Below, in pieces: positions 1 through 10,100 of a DNA stretch of 64,000 nucleotides; position 1 is the stretch's first letter, and every line of letters starts with the position of its first letter. The notes beneath the pieces were generated by a model, which did not search any database, was not told where the DNA came from, and was given only the letters and a program-made list of their open reading frames with translations. Source of the stretch: Ligula intestinalis. Its lineage: Eukaryota > Platyhelminthes > Cestoda > Diphyllobothriidea > Diphyllobothriidae. A program made the position numbers and the translations under genes. The stretch is taken from contig JAYGXS010000003.1 in the NCBI GenBank assembly GCA_036362985.1, forward strand, positions 74,696,123 to 74,760,122. Reading direction: 5' to 3'.

Positions 1-371
1 AGGCATTTTTTACTATAAAGTTAAAGCTTCGCTTTTGTCTATCAAAAGCTTCCGTGGTTATAAGGTGGACGAAGGAGTCTAACTTTTTACAATCTTGCGA
101 GGGCACACTTGATAAATTACCATCAAACAGATTGCCTAGTATTGACAAAACAGAAGCAAACTTCATCATGAAGTCATTACAGTTCTGTAATGCAGATAAA
201 TCAATTTGCTTAGCCTTGACAATGGGCTGCATTTTGATATCAAGGCATGGACTAATAGGCGTGGTCAGGCACCGCTTGGGTCTGGGAGCAGATATCTTAC
301 GATGAGCTATAATTTTCGTTCTCATAATTATGCTAAAAATCTGCTTTAAATGTGAGATGATTTAGAAAAAT
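1..371 (-). repeat. LINE ORF1 fragment, copy 1 (cut by window edge)
   Basis: This stretch is base-for-base the same, as far as I can read, as positions 14046-14416. Read on the minus strand it encodes part of a non-LTR retrotransposon ORF1-like protein (basic start, then an acidic middle). The window edge removes the rest. The other copy runs straight into an assembly gap, so one of the two may be an assembly duplicate and not a second insertion. Confidence 0.6.
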
Positions 372-921
372 TCAGCCTGTATGAGTTATTACGTTCAGAA
401 AAAAACAGTTGATATGATTTTCAGATTATGACTTATGACAAATAATCAGAGGGAACTTAAATAATACTGTAGCTTTTTTCAATAAGCACTTTAAATTTAT
501 TTGAAAAAAAGTGTTCAATATTGGGAAACGACTCAGCATTTGAAGATCTCGAGAATATTCTGATCTTGATGATTTCTTTTACTAGGTCGCTAATTTGCTG
601 GTTTGAAGAGGTTGCGTTATGTAAAAGAGGTTGGAAAACAAATCTTTTTAAATCCCGACTTCAAAAGATCGTCCACGCAAGAAAAATAATTCCAGAGACG
701 CAGGAAAAAGTTCTATACGTACGGTTGCAGACACAATATCCTAGATCGTAATTGATGTGGGATATCGATGTAGAAATGTTTTAGGAGGAGCGAGGGGAAA
801 TATTGACTGTGATCTTGTAGGGTCAACTAGATCTCTGACCTTCACGCATTCGATTCGTGGTTCGTACATGCTGAAACAGGAATTCATCAAGTGTCATGTC
901 TAATATAATTTGATGGAATCC
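372..921. other. No gene recognised
   Basis: AT-rich sequence between the ORF1 fragment and the endonuclease end of the next LINE. The longest open frame (521-751, plus) has no recognisable family and looks like chance. I see no RNA gene or repeat motif here. Confidence 0.5.
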
Positions 922-1365
922 TTATCTAGGGCCCTTACTGTTCATCAGATCCCAGTTGATCGAAGGGGCATTGAAATCGCCTAAAATAATGCTGTCTTGT
1001 TTCCGACACTCTTCACGAAGTCGGGTGAGTAACAGCTGATCTTTTTCCGCAGGTTGATTTGGAGACCTGTACACAACGGTCAAAGTCATATTTTCAGCTT
1101 TGGGTACCAATAAGTGACATTGCGGCATCTCCAGGTCATTGTCATTTGCACATTCGTCTGTGAGTATAAAGTCAACTGTACTACTTATATACAGGGCAAC
1201 ACCACCACCACCACCTCTTCTTATTTTTCGGTCATGGCTTAGCACCTGATAACCATCTATTCGAATTTCAAAGTCTTGTATAGCTTCGGTTAGTGCAATT
1301 ACATCAGGACGTAGCTCGGCCACAAGTATTTTGAGTTCGTCAAGTTTACTAAATAGGCTTTGCAC
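922..1365 (-). pseudogene. LINE ORF2, apurinic-like endonuclease domain fragment
   Basis: The product would be the target-nicking endonuclease of a LINE ORF2 polyprotein. In order, the frame shows the N-terminal block SLFSKLDELK, then RPDVIALTE (equivalent of the catalytic glutamate segment), a glycine-rich GGGGGVALYIS block, VVYRSPNQP, and ILGDFNAPSINW, which matches the conserved GDFN catalytic motif of the EEP superfamily. It covers roughly two thirds of the domain (about 147 residues) and ends at a stop at 922 before the final SDH motif and the reverse transcriptase. The start is a GTG read inside a longer protein, not a true start. It follows the ORF1 frame directly and overlaps it slightly (1299-1365). 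Confidence 0.75.
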
Positions 1366-2214
1366 ATTTCCCTAATAAAACTTGATTTTGTGGAGGTATT
1401 CGCGTTGGGTTGATTGCCCGGCCGTGTGACTTTTGTTAGGATGACGGGCGTCCTCCACAAAAAGGGCCTTTGACGTCGGACAATCACCCCATTGTGTATT
1501 TCCAGGCCCTTCTCTCCTTGTTCTTTCAAGATGGCTAAGTCTGCCTTTAAGGCCCTCCATTTCATCCTCTCTTTTACCGTGTACTCCTGTTGAAAAAAAA
1601 ACGTCCTGTGGTCGGGGATTCCTCCTGCCGTTCGCTCGAGCAGGAGATCTCTCTGAAGCTTACTCTGAAAAATAAGTTTTAACGGCCTGGGTTTCCTCTC
1701 TTGAGAATTGGAGTTGTCCTTACTATTTATTCGGAAATGCATCAAAAATTCATCCTCCCCACTAATTACATCCTTTAAACACTTCCTTAAAGCCTTGGTG
1801 TCCTCGTCTATTCTACTCTTGGGATTACCATTAGTTGATTCAGGGAGCCAATGTAGAAAAATGCACTGTGTACTATTCACCTCAACTGCGTCTCGAGGAA
1901 TTTGTTGGATAGTCTGGCTGATTCCAGTAGGGGCCTCGGTGCTATGGCCATGAGGATTTGCGAGGCCAGACAGTTCATTCATATGAGCGGTTGCTGTGCT
2001 GGGCACATCCTGCACTTTTTGTCCGGAAAATGAGCCTATAATTAGCGGGGATTGAACTTTGAAAAATTCCTCATGGATTGAAATCAGGCGCAGAATATCA
2101 GTCCCGCAGGCAGTTAGAGATGTTTCTGTAGGATTTTGATCACGGTGGTCCACGTCGACGACAACTTGACCATTAATGTTACTTAAGTGAGAAAATGTTA
2201 ATACGCCTTAACGT

Positions 2215-2282
2215 AGACTCGTAGTCTAGCGGTAACAGCGTTTGCCTGTTGGTCCGACGTGCAGGATCAATTCCCGAGCCAT
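2215..2282 (+). repeat. tRNA-like segment (SINE head or tRNA relic)
   Basis: An A-box-like block (GTCTAGCGGTAAC) and a degenerate B-box (GGATCAATTCCC) are spaced as in a tRNA, with a GTTTGCCTG anticodon-arm-like stretch between them. The acceptor ends do not pair convincingly, so this is a tRNA-derived relic and not a working tRNA gene. It sits on the strand opposite the LINE ORF1. Confidence 0.4.
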
Positions 2283-2687
2283 TTGCATTTTCGTTGACTT
2301 TCGACTCTTCGACGAGGTCGATTTCCGCAAATGGTTCTGAGGGATTTTGCTTATGGAGCATGGAAACCTTTATGGTTTTCTTTACGTTGGCCTTGTCTCG
2401 GCTTTCTGTCGTCTCCGACATCGTGCCATGCGTTAAAGTATGCAGATGTGTCTTAAGATTCTCTATCTCCGTTTTCAGGCTTACCATGTCCTTCCCGCAT
2501 GACGGAAAAGGTTTGGAAGATTTCCGTGTTTGTTAAGCTTTCGTTGAGGTAATTTGAGTCTATTGAACTCGGAGGACTTCTGGCCCTTTTGGCGGGAGGC
2601 GATTTCGCCGCATCGACCTTGCGATTTCTGCCCTCCAAATTACGGCTTGGGCTTTTAAACCAAATTAAATCAGCGTCAACTGTATGC

Positions 2688-2754
2688 CTCGCTGGTGTAA
2701 TGGTAACGACCGATGCCAGTGAATGAGAGGTTTGGGTTCGAATCCCTAAGGCTT
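2688..2754 (+). repeat. tRNA-like segment with clean B-box
   Basis: The A-box-like block CTGGTGTAATGGTAAC and the B-box GGGTTCGAATCCC are both good polymerase III promoter matches at tRNA spacing. The ends GCCT and AGGC could form part of an acceptor stem, but the rest of the stem does not pair. It is best read as the tRNA-derived head of a SINE lying opposite the LINE. Confidence 0.45.
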
Positions 2755-2791
2755 TTACAAGCTGATCTATACGTTTATTGTTGTTGCCCAT

Positions 2792-3883
2792 AATAGATCG
2801 AAGAGAGAGTAAACGATATTAAAGCTCTATGCAGTATGAATAAAGCGTTGAGCTGTATAAAAAGGTTATTAAATTGACTCAGCCGTTTGTAGAGAGCTGG
2901 AATCCGGGAGAATTGTTGACAGGAGGAGATGTCACGGAGATTTTGCTCGTTTTGAATTATGTCCTGCCGTGTCTTCTGAGGCTGGAGTTATTGCGAAAGC
3001 AAATCCAATTGCTTACAACTAAATTCTACCAGAGTGCTAAATGAACTGAAATCCCGAAAATAATATTTCCCACGGAGGACGAGAAATTCAAACCGCAATT
3101 TTTACCCTTGTTTCCGGCTGATTCCATGCCCGTGGTAGTCTTACTATGTGGAATTGCATATCTGTTCCTTTTACTTCTATAAGGGCAGCTATAGCGGAAT
3201 AAAGGACCCTGCGTTGCCTTTATCAGTACCCTGCTAGCACAATCCCCTTCTCCCCCGTCGAGCGGCGGGGGAAAACGGGGCAGAACGGGGCTATACCCCC
3301 GCCGAGGACGGGGCTGAGGGCGGAGATGTCAACCCATTTTCCCCCGTCACCGAAAAAAAATTTGGCAGCATTACGCGTTAGCATGCTCATTTTAGCACCT
3401 CCCCTCTCCCCAACGCCCCCTTCCCGTTGCGGTAAATGCCCCCGCTACCCTTAAACACCCCCTGGCCCCCTTTAACCACCATCGCCCCCCCCCGCCTCCA
3501 ACCTCCCCCCCTAACCTGCCCATTGACGCTTTTTGATAAAGGCAAGTTCTAATTAAATAAGAATTGTTCTATATCATGGGATAAAAAAGATAAAAAATTG
3601 TGCACAAATATTAATATAAGCCGCTTGTAGGTTGATTGTCAGGAAAGACGTAGCTTGTGGAGGGCTGGTATGCTGGCTCCTATAAAAGAAAAGGGAGAGA
3701 TATAAGCCTGTTTATATGTTAGCGGTCAGCTGATTTTCGTTCTTCTCTTTGACTCAATGAAAATATGAAAGGTGAAGAGAACCAGTCTTACCGATTCCAG
3801 TCTGAATCATGTTGGTAGGCCTGCCTGAAGTCAGTGTTCTCTTGTCTAAGTAAAACTTAATGAGCCATAATGAGCAGTCTTAC
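2792..3883. other. No clear gene; C-rich low-complexity stretch
   Basis: The block at about 3240-3525 is strongly C-rich on the plus strand, with many runs of four to nine C, so G-rich on the other strand. To its right, minus-strand splice-like signals (a TTTTCTTTTATAG acceptor near 3690 and a GTAAGA donor near 3790) could belong to 3' exons of the neighbouring DUF4806-type gene, but I cannot fit a reading frame. No other feature seen. Confidence 0.4.
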
Positions 3884-4577
3884 CTGGACTTTTCAACTAG
3901 TTGCCTAACGACCGTATACTCTTGCCTAAGGACCGTTAATTCCTGCCTCATAAGCGACTCCAGAGCTTCGAAGCGTGACAACATCTCAGATCATAGAACA
4001 CTTATACTGGCCTCCAAAGAAGTTTGGTGCTGCTCCTGTGTGTGCGGCACAGGTGTATTCGTGTGCACAGGCGCAGGAGTGGGCGAAGTGTAAGTGGAAA
4101 GTACCCTTAAATAATCTTACGTAAAAGAGCTTACTGACTGATTGTGGGCCAGCTCAATAAGCTTTTCGTGGGCGGCGTTGGAGTCCGCGGTGGGATATCT
4201 TCCACATCGCTGGTTTCCTCCTCAGAGTCGGTTGTTAGTTCACGGGGAATCCTAGATAACACTCCATTGCTAATAGTGCGCACTTACTGCTTCCGGTACC
4301 CCTTGCCCATATGTGTGGGCTCCGAAATTGATAGGTCGGAGGTGTCCTCGGCCCGCCTCGCGCGCTGACAGGCCTTTTGTAAGCTTTCGTATCGACCAAG
4401 GACCCGTATAGGGTACAACGGCGTACCTTCCGGAGGAGGCTCCTCCCGAGCTGACAACCGCGTCCTCACTGCATCTGAAGATGGCCACATGGTGAGATTA
4501 TGGTCAGTGGGGTGTAGCCAGGAGTCTGCCACCACGCCTACCGTTTTCTCGTGGCAAAATTCAACCACGAGGAACAT
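3884..4577 (-). CDS. DUF4806-family gene, N-terminal exons
   Basis: Exon 1 (4577-4288) starts with ATG. It carries the N-terminal module found in DUF4806-containing animal proteins: VVEF...EKTVGVVADSWL, a tryptophan-proline pair (MWPSS), YPIRVLG, and a closing RRAEDTSDLS segment followed by MGKGYRK. It ends in phase 2 at a GTAAGT donor. Exon 2 (4251-4135) follows a TATCTAG acceptor, completes the codon and encodes an acidic then proline-rich stretch, ending at GTAAGC. A further segment ending at a GTAAGA donor at 3884 encodes a coiled coil (FEALESLMRQELTVLRQ). An in-frame TGA just before the coil means the join between them is uncertain. I did not find the C-terminal DUF4806 domain itself. 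Function of the family is unknown; such proteins occur as large multicopy families, which suggests mobile origin. The gene lies 250 bp downstream of a transposase relic on the same strand. Confidence 0.6.
4288..4577 (-). CDS. DUF4806-type gene, exon 1
   Basis: First coding exon, ATG at 4577-4575, donor GTAAGT at 4287-4282. It contains the W and WP signature residues described for the gene, about 96 codons plus two bases. Confidence 0.65.
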
Positions 4578-4824
4578 TTTAAGGTAAAGGAAACTGTGAT
4601 TACATCCTTCAATGCAGTCACTGCAGCATTATAAGACAAAACACACGTTTTCGAAAAAAAATTTATTCTACAGAAAACGTATTTAAAAGAGGTATTCAGT
4701 AAAATGTGTCGGTTATCTTAAAAGGGACGTTTTTACAAAGAACGTCAGCAAGGGTTGCAGTATGAGAAAAGTCTTCCAATAAAGAAGCTTTAAACGTAAA
4801 AAAGAGCGACGAAGAAATCCAGGT

Positions 4825-6478
4825 TTAAAAAAGGGATTGGGAATCAATGAAGAGCCTATGCTCTATGCGGTCAGCCGTGATGAATGTAAGTTGACAAGGT
4901 CTACCGCCGATTAGAACGACGTTGTTCGGTGACTTCGTAGACAATACGTAATTGTGGTGCAAAATGGCGTCTGAGCCGCCGCGCAAATGAAGACGCATAA
5001 AAACACCCTCATCGTCGTTCAACAATAAATTGGATGCTTCTGACTCACACTGCAGCTTTTCGAAGTGTCAGCGGTAGACTTGGGCTGCCACATATGTACA
5101 ACCATTAACCTTCTCCCTTAAACGCAATAAAAATGACTCAAAAGGGAGGGCCGAAAAATTATCCAACACCCCGAACTTACAAACGTCGTCCGGAAGAATG
5201 AGTGAGTGTACGCTGTAAATAACATGCAGGTGACTATATAAAAGGGGGTTATAATTTACAACATTTTTTAACAAATCACGGCCGAATTGTTCATACTTTT
5301 TTACAGTTTGGGGTGACAAAAAAATGTAAATTGTGGCAGAAAACATTAAAAAATGGTAATACTTGTCAGACCGTAGAAAAGAGGTTAATACAACCAGACC
5401 TATATACAATAAAAATTGTCGGAACTCAGAGGCTTTCAAAAAATTAAGGTGTTCCAAGGATCTGCACTTACGAGGAAACTGCACTGGAAGACACCGACTA
5501 CAAACGTCTATGAGGTTATTCAGTTCACTGACGCGCCCACGCCATCTCCACATCACACCCCGACACACCATATGTATATAATCAAGTGGGAAACACTTAA
5601 TAATGTCAATGGGTAGGTCTTCAAAGGGGGACCTCCCTTTGTGATGAAAATTTTGACGGCGGGCTCGAAAAGACGTGTCATCACGCAATGGGCCACAGGA
5701 TGTTGAACATATCATTCGCTTGTTAAAGCTCGACCCTTGGTGACAACATCTATAAGGTTGGCTATTACGTATAGGCGAAAACACGCCTGTCGCAACCAAA
5801 TGTGCCGTAGTACGCTGCTACTTGTTTCACATATGCGCGAGCTGGCGAGTCACAGACTACCTGACGCAGAACGACATTCACAACGCCATGACTTAGTCCA
5901 GTTGACAGACCATGCGCGAGAAGTTCCTCCAGATCCGAAACACAGTCATAAAGGAACCTCTCAATAGGGTCAGGTTTACTCCAACCTGCGAAGACACCAA
6001 TAACGAAAGGTCTGGAGACGAAGGGGTTGCTGATGCGGCACAGTATTGGCCAGACACATCGACGAGAAGCTTTGAAAAGCTTCATTCCATCAACGTGAAG
6101 TTGCAGCCACCCATCACTAATGACGGTCCCCTGACGAATACGCAGTTCCTTCAGAAGGCCATCACGAAAATCAACATGGACATAGTCACCATTATGAAGT
6201 GACTTTGTAACGCACGATCGAGGCGTTTGCATCATTGTCTTTGAGTTCTTTGGAACATCTGGTATAGTGGTCCCCTTAAAAGCACGGACCGTATCAAAGA
6301 GCTCCGTAATAACCTCATGGTGCAACGATCGATGTACGCAAAAATCTTGCGGGGCTTCAACGAGCGAATAATTGTCCGCGACAGTTTTTTCATCAACTAC
6401 CCTTACGTCTCCATCTAGTACGCTGTTAGTTATAAGTACGTCAGGAATTTCCAACGTGTTTCTCAATTCTTCCTCCAT
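4825..6478 (-). pseudogene. tnp2/Transposase_21-like transposase, frameshifted and with one internal stop
   Basis: This resembles the large multicopy transposase-domain family of animal genomes (CACTA-like, Transposase_21). The first frame (6478-5765) holds LQLHVDGMKLFKASRR, WPILCRI, FVIGVFAGWSKPDPIERFL and VCDSPARAYVK. The two aspartates, in HVDG and CDSPA, match the first two catalytic positions of the family. The second frame (5799-5068) holds PLRDDTSFRAR, SPFEDLPIDIIKCFPLDYIH and SEFRQFLLYIGLVVL. Between them one base-level frameshift near 5790 breaks the protein. A single in-frame TGA (5070-5068) separates a final frame (5025-4825) with VLSTKSPNNVVLIGG, the usual C-terminal block. The copy is therefore dead as read. 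ATG at 6478 may not be the true start. I do not see CACTA-type terminal inverted repeats. Confidence 0.65.
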
Positions 6479-6720
6479 GTGTGAAACATTGAAAAATTAG
6501 AATTCCTTAGTCTCACATTGTTTTCTATAGAATTTATTATTCCTGTTTATTTCCATGTTTAGTTTTTTAGTTAGCTACCCGGATCACTTGTTCTAGCAGT
6601 GTTCGTCAATGAGATGCAGGAGAACTTACTTTAACAACTCCCACTGTTCACTAACTATACTCTCATTACAGTTTAAGTTAATTTGCCAAGTTTTCTATCC
6701 TCTTCGTTTGCTGTAGTCAA

Positions 6721-6780
6721 CATTGACAATAACAAACAGTTCCAAGTACGCGTATTTGGAACTGTTCGTCATTGTCAATG
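6721..6780. repeat. 60-bp interrupted palindrome
   Basis: CATTGACAAT at the left end pairs with ATTGTCAATG at the right end, and CAGTTCCAA pairs with TTGGAACTG inside, with six unpaired bases on each side between the two stems and a loop of about 10 bp containing TACGCGTA. It could fold as a hairpin or cruciform. It lies 240 bp upstream of both the transposase relic (minus) and the first cyclin T exon (plus), so it could be a small foldback element or part of a shared promoter. I cannot tell which. Confidence 0.7.
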
Positions 6781-7020
6781 TAGTGCACGCACTATGTGAG
6801 CATAAGCCCTACCCATCTCAGACATCGAACTATTCCCCATTTTTACTCCTACGCAATGCTTTGCAATATTATCGTAAATAAACAATCAACTAACACATAC
6901 GAATGGAAATTATGGATTAGGAAGCGAGCTCTGGAATAACACATTCGACGCGTGACTGAAACTGTAGAGATAGTTGACTCTCGGGGTACTTTTGGCGTGT
7001 TAGCGCCACCATAGTCACAT

Positions 7021-7100
7021 ATGGAGGCAAATAGGCGGAACCTGGCAAGAAGACAGCAATGTGCTTGTCTCATACAGGAAATTGGTTCCCGTCTTAAAAC
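7021..7100 (+). CDS. CCNT: Cyclin T exon 1 (as seen)
   Basis: Encodes the RRQQ...LIQEIG helix. Ends at AAAAC|GTGAGT; the intron 7101-7139 is only 39 nt. The in-frame TAG at 7012-7014 could be the end of an intron (CATAG acceptor), in which case the exon would begin at 7015. Confidence 0.7.
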
Positions 7101-10100
7101 GTGAGTATTCTATATCATAAGATTTACGTTTGAACTCAGAACTCAAGTCGTCATCAATGCCAGCCTGTACTATATGCACCACTTTTACAAGGAATTCACT
7201 CCCGAGGCAATCAAACCCATTATGGTGGCCCTCGCTTCCTTCTACATTGCATGCAAGACCGAGGACTTCTCCCGCAAACTTTCTTTCCTGGTGAAGGCGG
7301 CCTATGACGCTCTCAAAAAGCCAATGCCTAATGAAAACTCGGATACGTATAAGCGAATTGTTCAGAATATCCATTCCCTCGAAGCCACTATTTTGATGGT
7401 TATTGGGTTTCAGACCCTAGAGGTTAAGCAGCCACATGTCATTCTGATAAATGTCATCCGCGAAAACAAGTTTCCGAAGGAAATCTCTCACACTAGTTAT
7501 TACATATGCACAAACATACTCCATCTTACAACACTGGTTTTACATCATTCCATGGAGGCTATTGCGGCTACTAGTCTTTACATTGCGGCTAAATGGAATA
7601 ACTCAGACATTAAATGTGCCAACGGAGAGTGGTACCACCTGTTCTCACCTGAACTGACTCTGGAGGAAATAAAGGCTATGGCCGATGAATTTACTCTGAC
7701 ATTCCAGGAGTGCGATACTAAAATAAAAGATCAGCTCCGATTGCTACTTAAGGTACTGCCACCGAGGTATCAACATATTTTCTTTAGTCAAACAGAATGA
7801 ACCGGTTTCCGAGAGAAGATCCAAACCTCCAACAACGGAAATTAAATGAGAACCAAGCCAAGGTAAGCAGAAACATGTTGTCTCTTGAAATGCGTTTCTC
7901 AAGATAATTTATATTTGTTCAATTCCTCTGAATTCTTAATAGGGTTAGCCTATTACTCACCATGACGCGTTTTGTTATTGATGTTCGAATGAACAGATGC
8001 TAAACGGTCATCTGTTCGGTAAAAAAAATTGGTGATTGCGTTTTGCTTTTCGACTGTTTGCGTAGCTGTCCCCTTCCAATTTCAAGATAAAGCGAAATGT
8101 AATTTCTTTTTCGAAAGCAGGCTAGATCGGTTTACGCAATTCTTGTTTGCCTGATCGCACAAAGACGTCGATCTGATATGATGCCTGTATTTGTACTAGC
8201 GCCTGTCTTAGAGATTATGTTTGATTATGTTTTATGGTCGGTCAGAGTTTTGGACTTTAATATAGTGTTTCCGCGTATATACCGATAGCCGCTATTGCTC
8301 GATAGGAACCGCCCTCAATCTGAATATAAATCACAGAAGCCAAGTTAACATGATCTGGGCCAAAGCCAGCTGCCTAGTTCATCAGCAGTCAATTTATGAC
8401 ATTAAAAAGATAACTATCTCGTACGCCTTGAACTACAATTGTAATGCAGTCTTACCTCAACGAGGGTTTTATTAATACATACGTATAATGCCAATATTTT
8501 ACAGTGAACTAGATGTGTCGTGTATAAAGATTTCGCGCGGGCCGTGCGGCAGGCATGCAAACCTAAGCTCTACGAAAAGATAAGGATTTTCGAGTTTAAA
8601 GTGTATATAGGAAAAAAGAAGAAAAATACTACCCAAGCATTCATGCTTGATCAGTCTTCTCTATCTAAACCCTCCCTTATGTTTACTTTGGAGGGCATGG
8701 TTAAACTAGCACATGTTTTACCACACGCCCGGGCCTTGCCTGGCGTTTCTCCGATGTTAGTCGTATATAGTACGCCTTCAACCTACTTAGTGTGTAATCA
8801 CATACATCCTTCAACTTGCCTTTGCTTTCAAGCAAAATTATCGTGTCGATAAGCGATCGCACGAAACTCCACCTCCTCGTGCTGTTCAACGTCCTGGTCA
8901 GCCTCTCCAACACAGTAGGAGCAGTGGCGAGATGGCCTTCCGTCAGTCACAAAAACCACAACAGCACCTAGCACGCAACGGCTATGGAGAACCAGATAGT
9001 AAAATGCAGCGTCTGGATCGCGGCGTCTTCTCCCCCCAAAGCCAGCCCGTCCAAATGATGGATTCCGCCCACAGAGTACGTAAAGCCCTTCTCTGTTTGG
9101 TATTTTGGTTTATTTTCTGACTGTAATCCCGTTTCGTGATCGGCTTACTTATGCGCTTTAAAATTAATTGGCATGAAACGCCAAACGCTATTTACCCCTA
9201 CTCCTCCTTTCAATACCCTTCCCTTCCTTATATTCCTCCAAATATTTCTGTTGATTAGTAGGTTGCATTCAGAAGTTAAAAATGCGTCTCGCTTCTTTCT
9301 GCCTCTTTGACTTTGCAGTCATTACAATCCTCTTTTCGGCTCTTACTTTCTGCGATAGCCAGACTGACAAGCAAAGCTTTAACGTATTCGATGCCATTTT
9401 TTAAAGATTTGGTGTCTTAATGTTCTCCGTTGATTGGTAAACCAGGCGCCAATTAATTATTATGATAGCTTGCAGAACCTGATACAATTCCGGCGTTGTG
9501 CAGTAAATTTGATAATTAATGAAATCTAGAGGTTCTTAAGAAGATTCTTGTCATACAAAATCTGTCAATTTAAAGGCTAACAGGTGTAAAGAATCGACAT
9601 TCCCTAAAAAAGAATGCTTGACTACCATCAAAAAATAGGTATTCTTCATTGAAAACTAAAATAACAGGAAATGCCTGTATTAAAAATCACTGAAGCAAAA
9701 CCGAATCTAAACGTGCATAAGGATTGAGTGAAAAAGTCAGTTGACTGGCCATTTACATTTAAAACAGCATAACGTTTGCCAGATACGGAGGTACCCAGGT
9801 TGTCTATGATGGTTTGTTCAGTGGTTATTTGGCGAAAAACCAAAGTTTTCTTGCAGTTAAATACTATTCTATGCCTTACACCACTTTATTTTGATAATTG
9901 CAAAATATTTTTAATGTTACTGTTGGGGTTACACGCGGAGAGGCTGGCTGTAGTGCAAGCAGTTGAATTATGGTTGTAAGCTTTATCATATTCATACCTC
10001 TTTGGAGCAATGAACAAGAGCATTGCCGTGCAAACTGTTGGTATTCATTTGACGTCAGTAGATGTCGTTTTAGTTCAAATCCTCCTTCACAATACCGATG

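Larger units (their letters stand above)
922..2791 (-). mobile_element. CR1-like non-LTR retrotransposon, degenerate, ORF1 plus 5' part of ORF2
   Basis: Minus-strand open frames lie end to end in the order expected for a CR1/Jockey-group LINE: ORF1-like frames (2791 to about 1299), then the beginning of an apurinic endonuclease ORF2 (1365-922). The reverse transcriptase is missing, so the element is broken after the endonuclease. The ORF1 part is split over three frames at about 2470 and 2165. Two plus-strand tRNA-like segments lie inside it. The clade is an inference from the endonuclease motifs and the ORF1 style. Confidence 0.65.
1299..2791 (-). pseudogene. LINE ORF1-like protein, frameshifted
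   Basis: Three consecutive minus-strand frames (2791-2453, 2487-2179, 2153-1299) read as one hydrophilic protein broken by frame changes. The first contains a basic segment (AKSPPAKRARSPP). The second begins with a short coiled-coil-like stretch (LKTEIENLKTHLHTL). The third ends in a basic segment with KPRPLKLIFQSKLQRDLLL, the kind of RRM-like nucleic-acid-binding block (PLKLIF) seen in ORF1 proteins. Its likely role is RNA binding in the retrotransposition particle. The family name is inferred from this layout and from the endonuclease frame that follows; no single motif is decisive. Confidence 0.5.

Noticed and set aside
2688..2754. Intact tRNA gene
   Set aside because: A- and B-boxes are good but the acceptor and anticodon stems do not pair fully.
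3240..3525. Regulatory G-quadruplex region
   Set aside because: C-runs are irregular and mixed with repeat-like sequence; no promoter evidence. Noted only as low complexity.
7753..7800. Cyclin T ending at the TGA at 7800
   Set aside because: A 35-nt intron with good splice sites removes the stop and opens into further in-phase exons; read-through is less likely, though not excluded.
8520..8852. 110-codon plus-strand frame inside cyclin T intron 3
   Set aside because: No family resemblance, crosses the exon 4 acceptor in another register.
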